From Burkholderiaceae bacterium (GTDB taxonomy: Bacteria > Pseudomonadota > Gammaproteobacteria > Burkholderiales > Burkholderiaceae_C): 33,216 nt of DNA. The translations under genes were made by a program, and so were the position numbers. This document shows positions 24,173 through 31,204 of the stretch, piece after piece (positions within the stretch are counted from its first letter, which is position 1; each line of letters opens with the position of its first letter). The stretch is taken from positions 1 to 33,216 of the forward strand of contig JADMJJ010000111.1 of assembly GCA_018780645.1 (NCBI GenBank), given 5' to 3'. Under the pieces are notes generated by a model that was not told the origin of the DNA, did no database searches, and was given only the letters and a program-made list of their open reading frames with translations.

Positions 24173-24697
24173 ATGCAAGAACCGATAGTCTCCTGTGACC
24201 CCAGGCCCTTCTGGCCCAACTGGCTGGCCGGCGTGGCGCTGGGCCTGGTGCTGTTGCTGACCTTTGTCTGGACCGGCCACGGCCTGGGCGCCACCGGCGC
24301 CAGCACCCGCCTGACCGCTGCGCTGGCCCATGGCGTGGCCCCGGCGGCAACCGAGGCCAACGGCTATCTCGGCCCCATGGTCAAGGACGGCAATCCATTG
24401 CCCTCATGGATCAGCTGGCAGGTGCTGGGTGTGGCGATTGGCGCCTTGCTCGCTGCCTGGCAGGCCGGGCGGCTGCGAGTGCAGCTGGATGGCGAACGCA
24501 GCGTCGGCCGTGGCCGGCGCCTGTTGCTGGCCTTGGGTGGTGGCCTGCTCGCGGGCTTTGGCGCGCGGGTCGCGGCGGGCTGCACCAGCGGCCTCGGGCT
24601 GTCCGGCGCAGCGAGCCTGGGCGTGGCGGCCTTTGTGTTCCTCGGCGCGTTTTTTGCGGTCGGCATTGTCGCCAGCCGCCTGTTGAGAGGAGTGTGA
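24173..24697 (+). CDS. YeeE/YedE-family half-size transporter subunit, first of a pair
   Basis: This 174-residue membrane protein has a short cytoplasmic start (MQEPIVSCDPRPFWPNW), a helix at about 18-40 and two or three more helices. The hallmark is ARVAAGCTSGLGLSGAASLG with its Cys near residue 137. It begins 8 nt after the full-length transporter and overlaps the next half-size gene. Such half-size proteins occur in pairs (PmpA/PmpB-like; YeeE genes in bigR operons) and probably assemble into one transporter. Confidence 0.85.
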   Translation: MQEPIVSCDPRPFWPNWLAGVALGLVLLLTFVWTGHGLGATGASTRLTAALAHGVAPAATEANGYLGPMVKDGNPLPSWISWQVLGVAIGALLAAWQAGRLRVQLDGERSVGRGRRLLLALGGGLLAGFGARVAAGCTSGLGLSGAASLGVAAFVFLGAFFAVGIVASRLLRGV

Positions 24698-24699
24698 GC

Positions 24700-25332
24700 G
24701 TGCAACTGCCTTTCAATGATGGCGGGGCCGTTTCCGGCCTGATCTGCGGCCTGCTATTCGGCTTTGTCCTGGAGCGCGCGGGCTTTGGCAGCCCCTGCAA
24801 GCTGACGGCGCAATTCCGCTTCACCGACTGGTCGGTGCTGAAGGTCATGTTCACCGCCATCGTCGTGGCCGCTGCCGGCCTGGCGCTGATGCGCGGCATG
24901 GGCTGGATGGCGGCCGATGCGGTGTTCGTGCCCTCGGCCTACCTCGGCGCGGCCGCCATCGGCGGCGCCCTGGTGGGGGCAGGCTTTGCCGTCGGCGGCT
25001 ATTGCCCCGGCACCTCGGTTGTCGCGCTGATGTCGGGGCGTCTGGACGCTCTGGTGTTTCTGATCGGCCTGCTGCTGGGCACCAGTGTGTTTGCCTGGGC
25101 CTGGAGCAGCGGCCTGGAGGCCCTGACGATGGCAGGCGAACTGGAGGCTGGCGACAACCTGCTCGATGCCTTCGGCATTCCCGACCTTTGGGCCGTGGCC
25201 GCACTCTGCCTGGCGCTGGCCTTCGTCTATTGGCTGGGCGGACGCATGGAGCGCAACAGCCGCGGCCCGGTCACGGCCGCCGAAGCGCTGCGCGGCGCGC
25301 AGCCCGAATCCATCCATCACAACCTCAGGTGA
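24700..25332 (+). CDS. YeeE/YedE-family half-size transporter subunit, second of a pair
   Basis: This protein of about 210 residues has GLLFGFVLERAGFGSPCKL (Cys33), TAQFRFTDWSVLKVMFTAIV and GGYCPGTSVVALMSGRLDAL (Cys near 102), all typical of the partner subunit. Initiation is at a GTG. GTG at 24700 has correct spacing from the GAGAGGAG sequence; GTG at 24694 would make a 4-nt overlap with the previous stop but sits almost on the ribosome binding site. Helices fill most of the length and the C-terminal 25 residues are cytoplasmic. Confidence 0.85.
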   Translation: MQLPFNDGGAVSGLICGLLFGFVLERAGFGSPCKLTAQFRFTDWSVLKVMFTAIVVAAAGLALMRGMGWMAADAVFVPSAYLGAAAIGGALVGAGFAVGGYCPGTSVVALMSGRLDALVFLIGLLLGTSVFAWAWSSGLEALTMAGELEAGDNLLDAFGIPDLWAVAALCLALAFVYWLGGRMERNSRGPVTAAEALRGAQPESIHHNLR

Positions 25333-25340
25333 CCATAGCA

Positions 25341-25607
25341 ATGAGCAAGACCCGACCCCACGCCACCCACCGCGCCGCCCAGGCCCTGCCAGCACTGGCC
25401 ATGGCGCTGGCGCTGCTGCAGCCAGCGCTTGCGGCTGAACCGGCCAAGCCAGCCAAGGCGGCAGCCTCGGCGGCCAGCGCTGCGCCGGTCGCGGCCAAGG
25501 CCGCCAACCCCTGTGGCCCTGCCAATCCCTGCGGCCCGGCCAAGAAGAAGCGCAAGAAAAGCGACAACCCCTGCGGCCCGGCCAACCCCTGCGCGGCCAA
25601 GAAGTAG
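25341..25607 (+). CDS. Small exported protein with duplicated NPCGPANPC motif
   Basis: This 88-residue protein is not a family I can name. The start at 25341 gives a Sec-type signal (about 1-32: ALPALAMALALLQPALA, then AEPAKP). The mature part of about 56 residues is Ala/Lys-rich and disordered-looking, with the 9-residue motif NPCGPANPC twice (56-64 and 76-84) separated by a basic stretch (KKKRKKSD). All four cysteines (58, 64, 78, 84) are in the repeats. It lies 8 nt after the transporter pair and 7 nt before the next gene, so it belongs to this operon. Spaced periplasmic cysteines beside sulfur transporters suggest sulfane-sulfur or metal binding, but this is a guess. Confidence 0.7.
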   Translation: MSKTRPHATHRAAQALPALAMALALLQPALAAEPAKPAKAAASAASAAPVAAKAANPCGPANPCGPAKKKRKKSDNPCGPANPCAAKK

Positions 25608-25614
25608 CGCGCCC

Positions 25615-26406
25615 ATGTCGGCCCTGTTGCAGCCCGAGCTTCTGGCACAGGCCGCGCTGGACGCGGTGCAGATTCCTCTGCAGGCGGCGCAGCGCGGGCG
25701 CAGCATGGCCCAGCTGGCGCTCGGCGGGGCGGCACGCTTCGAGCCCTGGCGGCACTATCCCGCCCATGATGCGCGCGACCTGGCACACGGCACACAGTTC
25801 TACTTCCATGCGCATGAAGAACCGCGCGGCCCCGGCGAGCACGGGCACTTCCATCTGTTCCTGCGCGATCTGGAGCCAGGCTGTTTTCACCACCTGATTG
25901 CGCTCGCGCTCGATCCGGTGGGGCGCCCGCTGCGCTGGTTCAGCACCAATGGCTGGGTGACCGGCGAGCGGCTGCTGCCGGCCCAGGTGCTGCTGCCGGC
26001 CCTGCGCGGCTTCACGCTTGGCCAGCGCGGGCGCCTGGCCCCGGTGGCGCGCTGGCTGCAGGCCCTGGTGCGCCTGCACGTCGACGACATCGAGCGGCTG
26101 CTGCTGGCGCGCGACGCGAGGCTGGCGCAGGAGTCCGCGCTGCGCCCGCTGGACCAGGTGCTGGAAGACCGTGGCCTGGCGCTGCTGGGCCACAGCGAGA
26201 TTGATTTGATGCGGCGCATTCATGCGCTGCATGCCGAGCATTCAAACCCCGAAGGAGACAAGCATGAAACTGACGATGAAAGAATCGCGGCTGCTGCCCG
26301 CACTGGCCCTGCTCTGGGCAGGCCTGGCCCAGGCCGCCGGGCTGCCCGGCCCGGTGGTGGACAGCGCCTGGCTGGCCGCGAACATGAACGAGGTGCAGGT
26401 CTTTGA
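25615..26406 (+). CDS. DUF6969-like protein with an overlapping C-terminal tail
   Basis: The 263-residue product has no signal peptide. Its first 205 or so residues resemble what I know as DUF6969: ALGGAARFEPWRHYPAHDARD, a His-rich FYFHAHEEP-HGHFHLFLRD block (about 63-85), FHHLIALALDPVGRPLRWFSTNGWVTGE and a helical end. The His cluster could bind metal. The stop does not come until 26406, so the last 48 codons run out of frame through the start of the rhodanese gene, an overlap of 143 nt. That tail is Arg/Ala/Gly-rich and probably not part of the domain. No function is established. Confidence 0.65.
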   Translation: MSALLQPELLAQAALDAVQIPLQAAQRGRSMAQLALGGAARFEPWRHYPAHDARDLAHGTQFYFHAHEEPRGPGEHGHFHLFLRDLEPGCFHHLIALALDPVGRPLRWFSTNGWVTGERLLPAQVLLPALRGFTLGQRGRLAPVARWLQALVRLHVDDIERLLLARDARLAQESALRPLDQVLEDRGLALLGHSEIDLMRRIHALHAEHSNPEGDKHETDDERIAAAARTGPALGRPGPGRRAARPGGGQRLAGREHERGAGL

Positions 26407-27259
26407 GGTGCGCAGCAACCCCAAGAGCTTCGCCGCCACGCCGGAGTTCGAGACCGATGCGAAGACCGGCAAGAAGACCCTGGTCGAGGTCGGGGGCCAC
26501 ATACCCGGCGCGCGGCTGATGGACACCAAGCCGCTGCGCGCCGACAAGAAGGTCGGTGAGCTGACGGTCAAGTACATGCTGCCGGAGATGGCCGCGTTCG
26601 AGAAAGTCATGCAGGCCGCCGGTGTCGATGCGGATCGCCCCATCGTGCTGGTGCCGGTGGGCACCGACGTTGTCGATCTCGACGACGCGCTGCGTGCCTA
26701 TTGGCAGCTCAAGGTCTATGGCGAAGACAATATCGCGGTGCTCGATGGCGGCATGGCCGCCTGGTTGCTCGAAGGCCGCGCCCACAGCAGCGAAGCGGCG
26801 CCTGCCAAGGTCGGCAACTGGCGCGCCAAGGCTGACCGCAGCGCCCGCTACGGGGCCGATTCCGAGGCGGTTGCCGCCGCCATTGCGGCCAAGTCCGCCA
26901 CGCTGATCGACGGCCGCGACCTGCGTTCCTACCACGGCCTGGCCCGACGCGATTATGTGCATGCCGCCGGCCACATCCCCGGCGCCAAGGTGCTGCCGCC
27001 GGAGCTGCTGACCCGGCCGGTCAGCGGTGGTGCGGTCAAGCTGCAAAGCCTGGCCACCTACCGCGGCATCGCGGCCGTCACCGGTGTCGATGGCGACAAG
27101 CCCAGCATCGCCTATTGCAATAGCGGCCATCTGGCTTCGGGGCCCTGGTTTGTGATGTCCGAATTGCTGGGTCACAAGAATGCGCGGCTCTATGACGGCT
27201 CGATGCACCAGTGGACTCTGGAAAAGCGCCCGGTCGAGGGCGCGATTCCTCTACAGTAG
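26264..27259 (+). CDS. Exported tandem-domain rhodanese (sulfurtransferase)
   Basis: This 331-residue protein has a Sec signal (about 1-25, LLPALALLWAGLAQA) and two rhodanese domains. The N-terminal one (about 30-180; GGHIPGARLMD, NIAVLDGGMAAW) lacks a catalytic Cys: its loop reads VPVGTD. The C-terminal one (about 195-325; LIDGRDL, AGHIPGAK) has the active-site loop YCNSGHLASG with Cys285. It should transfer sulfane sulfur in the periplasm, for example from thiosulfate or persulfides to a thiol acceptor. The start at 26264 follows GAAGGAGACAAG and lies inside the tail of the previous frame. Confidence 0.9.
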   Translation: MKLTMKESRLLPALALLWAGLAQAAGLPGPVVDSAWLAANMNEVQVFEVRSNPKSFAATPEFETDAKTGKKTLVEVGGHIPGARLMDTKPLRADKKVGELTVKYMLPEMAAFEKVMQAAGVDADRPIVLVPVGTDVVDLDDALRAYWQLKVYGEDNIAVLDGGMAAWLLEGRAHSSEAAPAKVGNWRAKADRSARYGADSEAVAAAIAAKSATLIDGRDLRSYHGLARRDYVHAAGHIPGAKVLPPELLTRPVSGGAVKLQSLATYRGIAAVTGVDGDKPSIAYCNSGHLASGPWFVMSELLGHKNARLYDGSMHQWTLEKRPVEGAIPLQ

Positions 27260-27265
27260 GCGGTC

Positions 27266-27886
27266 ATGAAAACGCCATCCATCATCCGCTGCCTGCTGCA
27301 GGCCCTCGTCGCGCTGGGCCCGCTGCTGAGCCAGGCGCAGACGCCGCCCGGCGAGCTGGCGCGTGCCGAGGAAATCGTCCAGGGCAAGTGCTTCATCTGC
27401 CATGGCGCCGATGGCGAGAGCTCCAGCCCGGTGTTCCCGCGCCTGGCCGGCCAGCATGGCGCCTATATGGCCCGGCAACTGGCCGACTACCAGAGCGGCA
27501 AGCGCAAGAGCACAACCATGCAGCCGATGGTGGAAGGGCTAACCGCCACCGACTTTGCCGCGCTGGGCAAGTACTTTGAGAGCCGCAAGCCGGTGGCGCA
27601 CCAGGTGGACGATGCCGAGCTGGCCCAGGTCGGCCGCTTCGTGTTCATGCGTGGTAACCCCTTCAGCGGCGTGGCGGCCTGTGCGTCCTGCCATGGCGAC
27701 AGGGCCTATGGCACGCCGCAGCTGCCGCGCCTGGCCGGCCAGCATGCGCAATACACCGAGAACCAGCTGAAGCTGTTCAACAAGCGCGAGCGCACCAATG
27801 ACAACGCGGTGATGCACGCCATTGCCAGCAAGCTCAGCGAGCTGGAATTGAAGGCCGTTGCGGCCTACCTCAGCGGTTTGAATTGA
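27266..27886 (+). CDS. Di-haem cytochrome c4-like protein
   Basis: This 206-residue periplasmic protein has a Sec signal (about 1-24) and two similar halves, each with one haem: CFICHGADGESS (haem Cys42 to His46) and CASCHGDRAYGT (139-143). Each is followed by PRLAGQH, the repeated c4 signature. The candidate Met ligands lie in TTMQPM and AVMHAI. It begins 6 nt after the rhodanese stop and ends the plus-strand operon. Cytochromes c4 carry electrons to terminal oxidases; here the donor may be Sox proteins or the neighbouring flavocytochrome. Confidence 0.9.
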   Translation: MKTPSIIRCLLQALVALGPLLSQAQTPPGELARAEEIVQGKCFICHGADGESSSPVFPRLAGQHGAYMARQLADYQSGKRKSTTMQPMVEGLTATDFAALGKYFESRKPVAHQVDDAELAQVGRFVFMRGNPFSGVAACASCHGDRAYGTPQLPRLAGQHAQYTENQLKLFNKRERTNDNAVMHAIASKLSELELKAVAAYLSGLN

Positions 27887-27893
27887 AGCCCCG

Positions 27894-27919
27894 GCCAGGC
27901 CGCTTGCAAGCGGCCTGGC
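27894..27919. terminator. Perfect 26-bp palindrome between convergent genes
   Basis: Bases 27894-27906 pair perfectly with 27907-27919, giving a long GC-rich hairpin that is the same on both strands. It lies 7 nt after the cytochrome stop and 47 nt from the end of the minus-strand fccB, the place for a bidirectional terminator. There is no T-tract on either side. Confidence 0.65.
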
Positions 27920-27966
27920 GTTCGCAGGGCGTCGAACCGGCCGCAGGCCCGGTCCTCGGTCCCTGC

Positions 27967-29259
27967 TTACCCCAGCATGTCCGTCCAGATGTTGTCGGCC
28001 CAGGACAGGGCATAGCGGCCCTCGATCTGGTTGGCGCCGGCCGAGACGCCACCCGAGCCGGGCACGGCCTTGAAGGTCTTGTCGGCGGCGTCGTACTGGT
28101 GCACCGAGGCCACATGGACCACGTCCTTGGCGGTGACGAAGCTGTAGCAGGTGTTCATCACCACCGGCGTGGTGTTGACCGCCTCGCCCTTGAGCAGTTG
28201 GATGATGGCCGCTGCCGCCACCTTGGCCTGCTGATTGGCCATATGGCCGGACTTGGGCATCGCTGGGCCGGGGAAGGTGGCGTCGCCCAGCACATGCACG
28301 AACGGCCTGGCGGTGGACTCCATCGTCAGCCAGTTCACTGCGCTCCAACGCTGGTTGACATTGACCACGCCGGCCTTCAGGGCCAGGTCGGCGGCGCGCT
28401 GCGGCGGTATCACGTTGAGGACATCGGCCTTGACGTCCTCGAACTCCAGTTTCGCCAGCTTGCCGCCGTTGGCCACCTCCTTCAGCTCGGCATTGGCCCG
28501 GTATTCCAGCAGGCCGTCGTAGTGTTGCTTGAAGGCCCGCTCGAACAGGGCCTTCTTGGAGGTGATCTCGGGGTTGGCGTCGAGCACCAGCAGCTTGGAC
28601 TTGGGCTTGTACTGCTTCAGGTAGCTGGCCACCATGCAGGCCCGCTCGTAGGGGCCGGGGGGGCAGCGATAGGGGGCCTTGGGGATGCTCATCGCGAACA
28701 CCCCGCCATCGGGCATGGCCTCCAGCTGCTTGCGCAGGGCCATGGTCTGCGGGCCGGCCTTCCAGGCGTGCATGACCTGACCCGCGTCGAGCGCCGCTTT
28801 CAGGCCGCCGATGCCGTCGAGCATGAAGTCGATGCCCGGCGAGAGTATCAGCCGGTCATAGGCCACGCTGCTGCCGTCGGCCAGGCGCACCGTCTTGGCC
28901 GCGGCGTCGATGGCCGTGACCTCGCCCTGCAGCATCTTCACGCCTATGGCCTTCAGACCGTCATAGCCGCGGGTAATGTCGGCCATCTGCTTGTGGCCGC
29001 CGAGCACCAGATTGGAGATGGGGCAGGAGACGAAGCTGGACTGGCGCTCGATCAGCGTCACGTCCACATTGCCACCCCACAGTTTCAGGTAGCGCGCCGC
29101 GGTGGCGCCGCCGAAACCACCGCCGATCACGACCACACGGCCGATCGAGGGGCCGGCGCCCATGCTGGCGCAGCCGCTCAGGCTCAGGCCGGTGGCGGCA
29201 AGGCCGCCCAGCAACAGGTGGCGTCGGTTCAGCGCCTGTTTGATCGATGCTTTGTCCAT
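27967..29259 (-). CDS. fccB: FccB/SoxF, flavoprotein subunit of flavocytochrome c sulfide dehydrogenase
   Basis: FccB oxidises sulfide to sulfane sulfur and passes electrons to its cytochrome partner. The 430-residue protein has an N-terminal FAD-binding fold (VVVIGGGFGGATAA, 42-55). Cys79 in SFVSCPISNL matches the Cys that binds FAD covalently, and Cys199 (YRCPPGPYER) with Cys371 (NTCYSFV) match the redox-active pair. The signal has a twin arginine (NRRHLLLGG, 12-13) and also a lipobox-like LSGC (Cys30), so it may be a Tat-exported lipoprotein. It starts 10 nt after fccA stops and converges on the cytochrome c4 gene. Confidence 0.93.
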   Translation of the reverse strand: MDKASIKQALNRRHLLLGGLAATGLSLSGCASMGAGPSIGRVVVIGGGFGGATAARYLKLWGGNVDVTLIERQSSFVSCPISNLVLGGHKQMADITRGYDGLKAIGVKMLQGEVTAIDAAAKTVRLADGSSVAYDRLILSPGIDFMLDGIGGLKAALDAGQVMHAWKAGPQTMALRKQLEAMPDGGVFAMSIPKAPYRCPPGPYERACMVASYLKQYKPKSKLLVLDANPEITSKKALFERAFKQHYDGLLEYRANAELKEVANGGKLAKLEFEDVKADVLNVIPPQRAADLALKAGVVNVNQRWSAVNWLTMESTARPFVHVLGDATFPGPAMPKSGHMANQQAKVAAAAIIQLLKGEAVNTTPVVMNTCYSFVTAKDVVHVASVHQYDAADKTFKAVPGSGGVSAGANQIEGRYALSWADNIWTDMLG

Positions 29260-29269
29260 GGCGCGTTCC

Positions 29270-29578
29270 TCAGGGTTTTGCCGGCAGGGCGGCGAAATGC
29301 TTGACCACCAGCTTGAGCTGGTCCTCGGTATAGCCCTTGACGATCTGATGCATGATCGTTGCGGGTTGCGCGCCGCTGCGGTAGTCCGCCAGCAGTTTCA
29401 GCAATTCGTCTTCCTTGCGGCCGGCCAGCGTCTTCATCTCGCCCTTAGCAATGCCGGCCGTGCCGTGGCAGTTGGCGCAGGTGGCGGCGAGGTTGCGCGC
29501 CAGGTTCACGTCCTGGGCCTGGCACAGGCCGGCGAGGGCCGCCAGGGCCAGGGGCGCCAGTGATTTCAAGCTGATCAT
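29270..29578 (-). CDS. fccA: FccA/SoxE-like mono-haem cytochrome c
   Basis: This 102-residue periplasmic cytochrome has a Sec signal (about 1-22, LAPLALAALAGLCQAQ) and one haem motif, CANCH (34-38), with a probable Met ligand in PATIMHQIVKGY. It is the expected electron acceptor of the flavoprotein encoded just downstream and so makes the mono-haem type of flavocytochrome c. The frame is open 12 codons further up, but the start at 29578 follows AAGGAGACATCG, an ideal ribosome binding site. The two genes form a short minus-strand operon. Confidence 0.9.
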   Translation of the reverse strand: MISLKSLAPLALAALAGLCQAQDVNLARNLAATCANCHGTAGIAKGEMKTLAGRKEDELLKLLADYRSGAQPATIMHQIVKGYTEDQLKLVVKHFAALPAKP

Positions 29579-29690
29579 CGATGTCTCCTTATGGGTCGGG
29601 CTGCCTAGCAGCATCTTTACATTGCGCGCGGGCTCCTATCGGGACTAACCACTAGCTTGCAGTGGGGCAAATAGATCTTAATATCTGTGT
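29579..29690. promoter_or_regulatory. Divergent promoter region of fccAB and the MBL-fold gene
   Basis: The 112-nt gap contains the fccA ribosome binding site at its left end and an AGATCTTAATATCT dyad (29673-29686, one mismatched pair) ending 4 nt before the plus-strand start. An ArsR-type operator here could couple fccAB and the hydrolase to the sulfur regulators. Confidence 0.4.
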
Positions 29691-30644
29691 ATGCTGATAA
29701 ACAGTATTTTCTCGTGGGTGCGGGTCGCTGTCCTGCTCGGTCTTGCCGGTCTGTTGCCGCTTCGGGCCGGCGCCCAGGCCCTGCACGCCCAGCAGGTGGC
29801 GCCGCAGACCTGGATGGTGCAGGGCGAGTCGGCGCTGGGTTCCTCGGCCAACCGGAACTTCATCTCGAATGCCGCCTTCGTCGTCACAAGCGAGGGCGTG
29901 CTGGTGCTGGATGCGCTGGGCTCGCCGGCCCTGGCCCAGGCGCTGCTGGACGAGATCCGGCGCATCACGCCCAAGCCGGTGCGCTATCTGGTGGTGACGC
30001 ATTACCACGCCGACCACATCTACGGCCTGCAGGTCTTCAAGGCCGCCGGTGCGCAGATCATTGCCCAGCGCGACGGGCAGGTCTATCTGCACTCCGAAAC
30101 GGCAGCCCTTCGCCTGCAGGCCAGCCGCGAGGAACTTTTTCCCTGGATCGACGAAAAGACCGTGCTGGTGCCGGCCGACCGCTGGCTGGCCGGCCCGACC
30201 ACGTTGCGCCTGGGCGGGCTGGACTTTCTGCTGCAGCCGGCCGGCCCGGCGCACACGCCCGAGGATCTGGTGGTTTATGTGCCACAGCTGAAGGTGCTGC
30301 TGGCCGGTGATCTGGTGTTCCGTGGCCGCGTGCCCTTTGTCGGCCAGGCCGACAGCGGCAAGTGGATTGGGGCGCTGGACAAGCTGCTGGGCTTCGACAC
30401 CACCGTCATCATCCCCGGCCATGGTCCCGTATCGAACACCGCCCGCGAGGACCTGCAGATGACCCGGGACTATCTGGCCTATCTGCGCCAGACCATGGGT
30501 GCGGCCGCGCGCGACATGCTGCCCTTCGAGGAGGCCTATGCCGCCACCGACTGGTCGCGCTTCGCCAAGCTGCCCCTGTTCGGCGTGGCCAATCGCATCA
30601 ATGCCTACAACACCTATCTGCTGATGGAGCAGGAGGGGCGCTGA
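29691..30644 (+). CDS. Exported metallo-beta-lactamase-fold hydrolase, SoxH-like
   Basis: This 317-residue protein has a Sec signal (about 1-29, VAVLLGLAGLLPLRAGAQA) and the metal-binding motifs of the fold: THYHADH (His104, His106, Asp108, His109), a third His in GPAHTPEDL, Asp in LLAGDLVF and His in IPGHGP. Paracoccus SoxH, encoded beyond soxB in the sox locus, is of this type; relatives also occur in quinoprotein gene clusters. The substrate is unknown, with periplasmic thiol or persulfide esters being plausible. There is no clear ribosome binding site. It is divergent from fccA and convergent with the AhpD-like gene. Confidence 0.85.
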   Translation: MLINSIFSWVRVAVLLGLAGLLPLRAGAQALHAQQVAPQTWMVQGESALGSSANRNFISNAAFVVTSEGVLVLDALGSPALAQALLDEIRRITPKPVRYLVVTHYHADHIYGLQVFKAAGAQIIAQRDGQVYLHSETAALRLQASREELFPWIDEKTVLVPADRWLAGPTTLRLGGLDFLLQPAGPAHTPEDLVVYVPQLKVLLAGDLVFRGRVPFVGQADSGKWIGALDKLLGFDTTVIIPGHGPVSNTAREDLQMTRDYLAYLRQTMGAAARDMLPFEEAYAATDWSRFAKLPLFGVANRINAYNTYLLMEQEGR

Positions 30645-30651
30645 GCGCCGA

Positions 30652-31005
30652 TCACACCTTCGCCTCGCCGCCAAACTCCTCGAAGGCGTCCAGGGCATGG
30701 GCCGCATACATCAGCGCCGGTCCGCCGCCCATATAGAGGCACATGCCCAGCATGTCCTCGAACTCGGCGCGGCTGCACCCCAGTTTGACCAGGGCCTCGG
30801 CGTGAAAGCCCATGCAGGGATCGCAACGCGCGGCCACCGACAGCGCCATCGCGATCAGCTCCTTGGTCTTCTTGTCGAGTGCACCGTCCCTGGTGGCGGC
30901 CTGTGCCAGGGCCGAGAAGCCCCGGGTCGTGTCGGGCATGTCAGCCCGCAGTTTGATCAGCGAGGCCGAGACCTCCGCGGTGATGGCGCGGTACTGCTTG
31001 CTCAT
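30652..31005 (-). CDS. AhpD/carboxymuconolactone decarboxylase-family protein
   Basis: This 117-residue cytoplasmic protein has the AhpD-type redox motif CDPCMGFH (Cys61, Cys64, His68) in an all-helical fold, with GGGPALMYAAHALDAF near the C-terminus. Members act as thiol-dependent peroxidase partners or other thiol redox proteins. It stops 7 nt from the end of the MBL-fold gene on the other strand. A ribosome binding site (AAGGATCTCC) precedes the start. A part in handling reactive sulfur or peroxide made during sulfur oxidation is possible but unproven. Confidence 0.85.
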   Translation of the reverse strand: MSKQYRAITAEVSASLIKLRADMPDTTRGFSALAQAATRDGALDKKTKELIAMALSVAARCDPCMGFHAEALVKLGCSRAEFEDMLGMCLYMGGGPALMYAAHALDAFEEFGGEAKV

Positions 31006-31204
31006 GGAGATCCTTTAAATAAGCTGTGGCGAATATGTTCACTCGCCGTCGGTGCCTCGGCCTTGACTTTGAGCAAGCCTGATCAAAGTTGAATATGCAC
31101 AAATCGCAACATCTCGCAATTTGTTCTCGATCACGTGCACGGGGCGACTGCCGTTGATGGCGTGCGGCGCCTACGATGGTTCGGAGCTGACACAGGAGGC
31201 ACCT
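31006..31204. promoter_or_regulatory. Divergent region between the AhpD-like and chemotaxis genes, with a 7-bp dyad
   Basis: ACTTTGA (31066-31072) and TCAAAGT (31083-31089) form a perfect inverted pair 10 nt apart, overlapping a TTGACT that resembles a -35 box (31063-31068). It is a candidate regulator site for one or both flanking genes. A GGAGG ribosome binding site (31195-31199) serves the chemotaxis gene. Confidence 0.4.

Noticed and set aside
27883-29304. 473-codon open frame on the plus strand
   Set aside because: It is antisense to fccB, whose FAD and Cys motifs are unmistakable.
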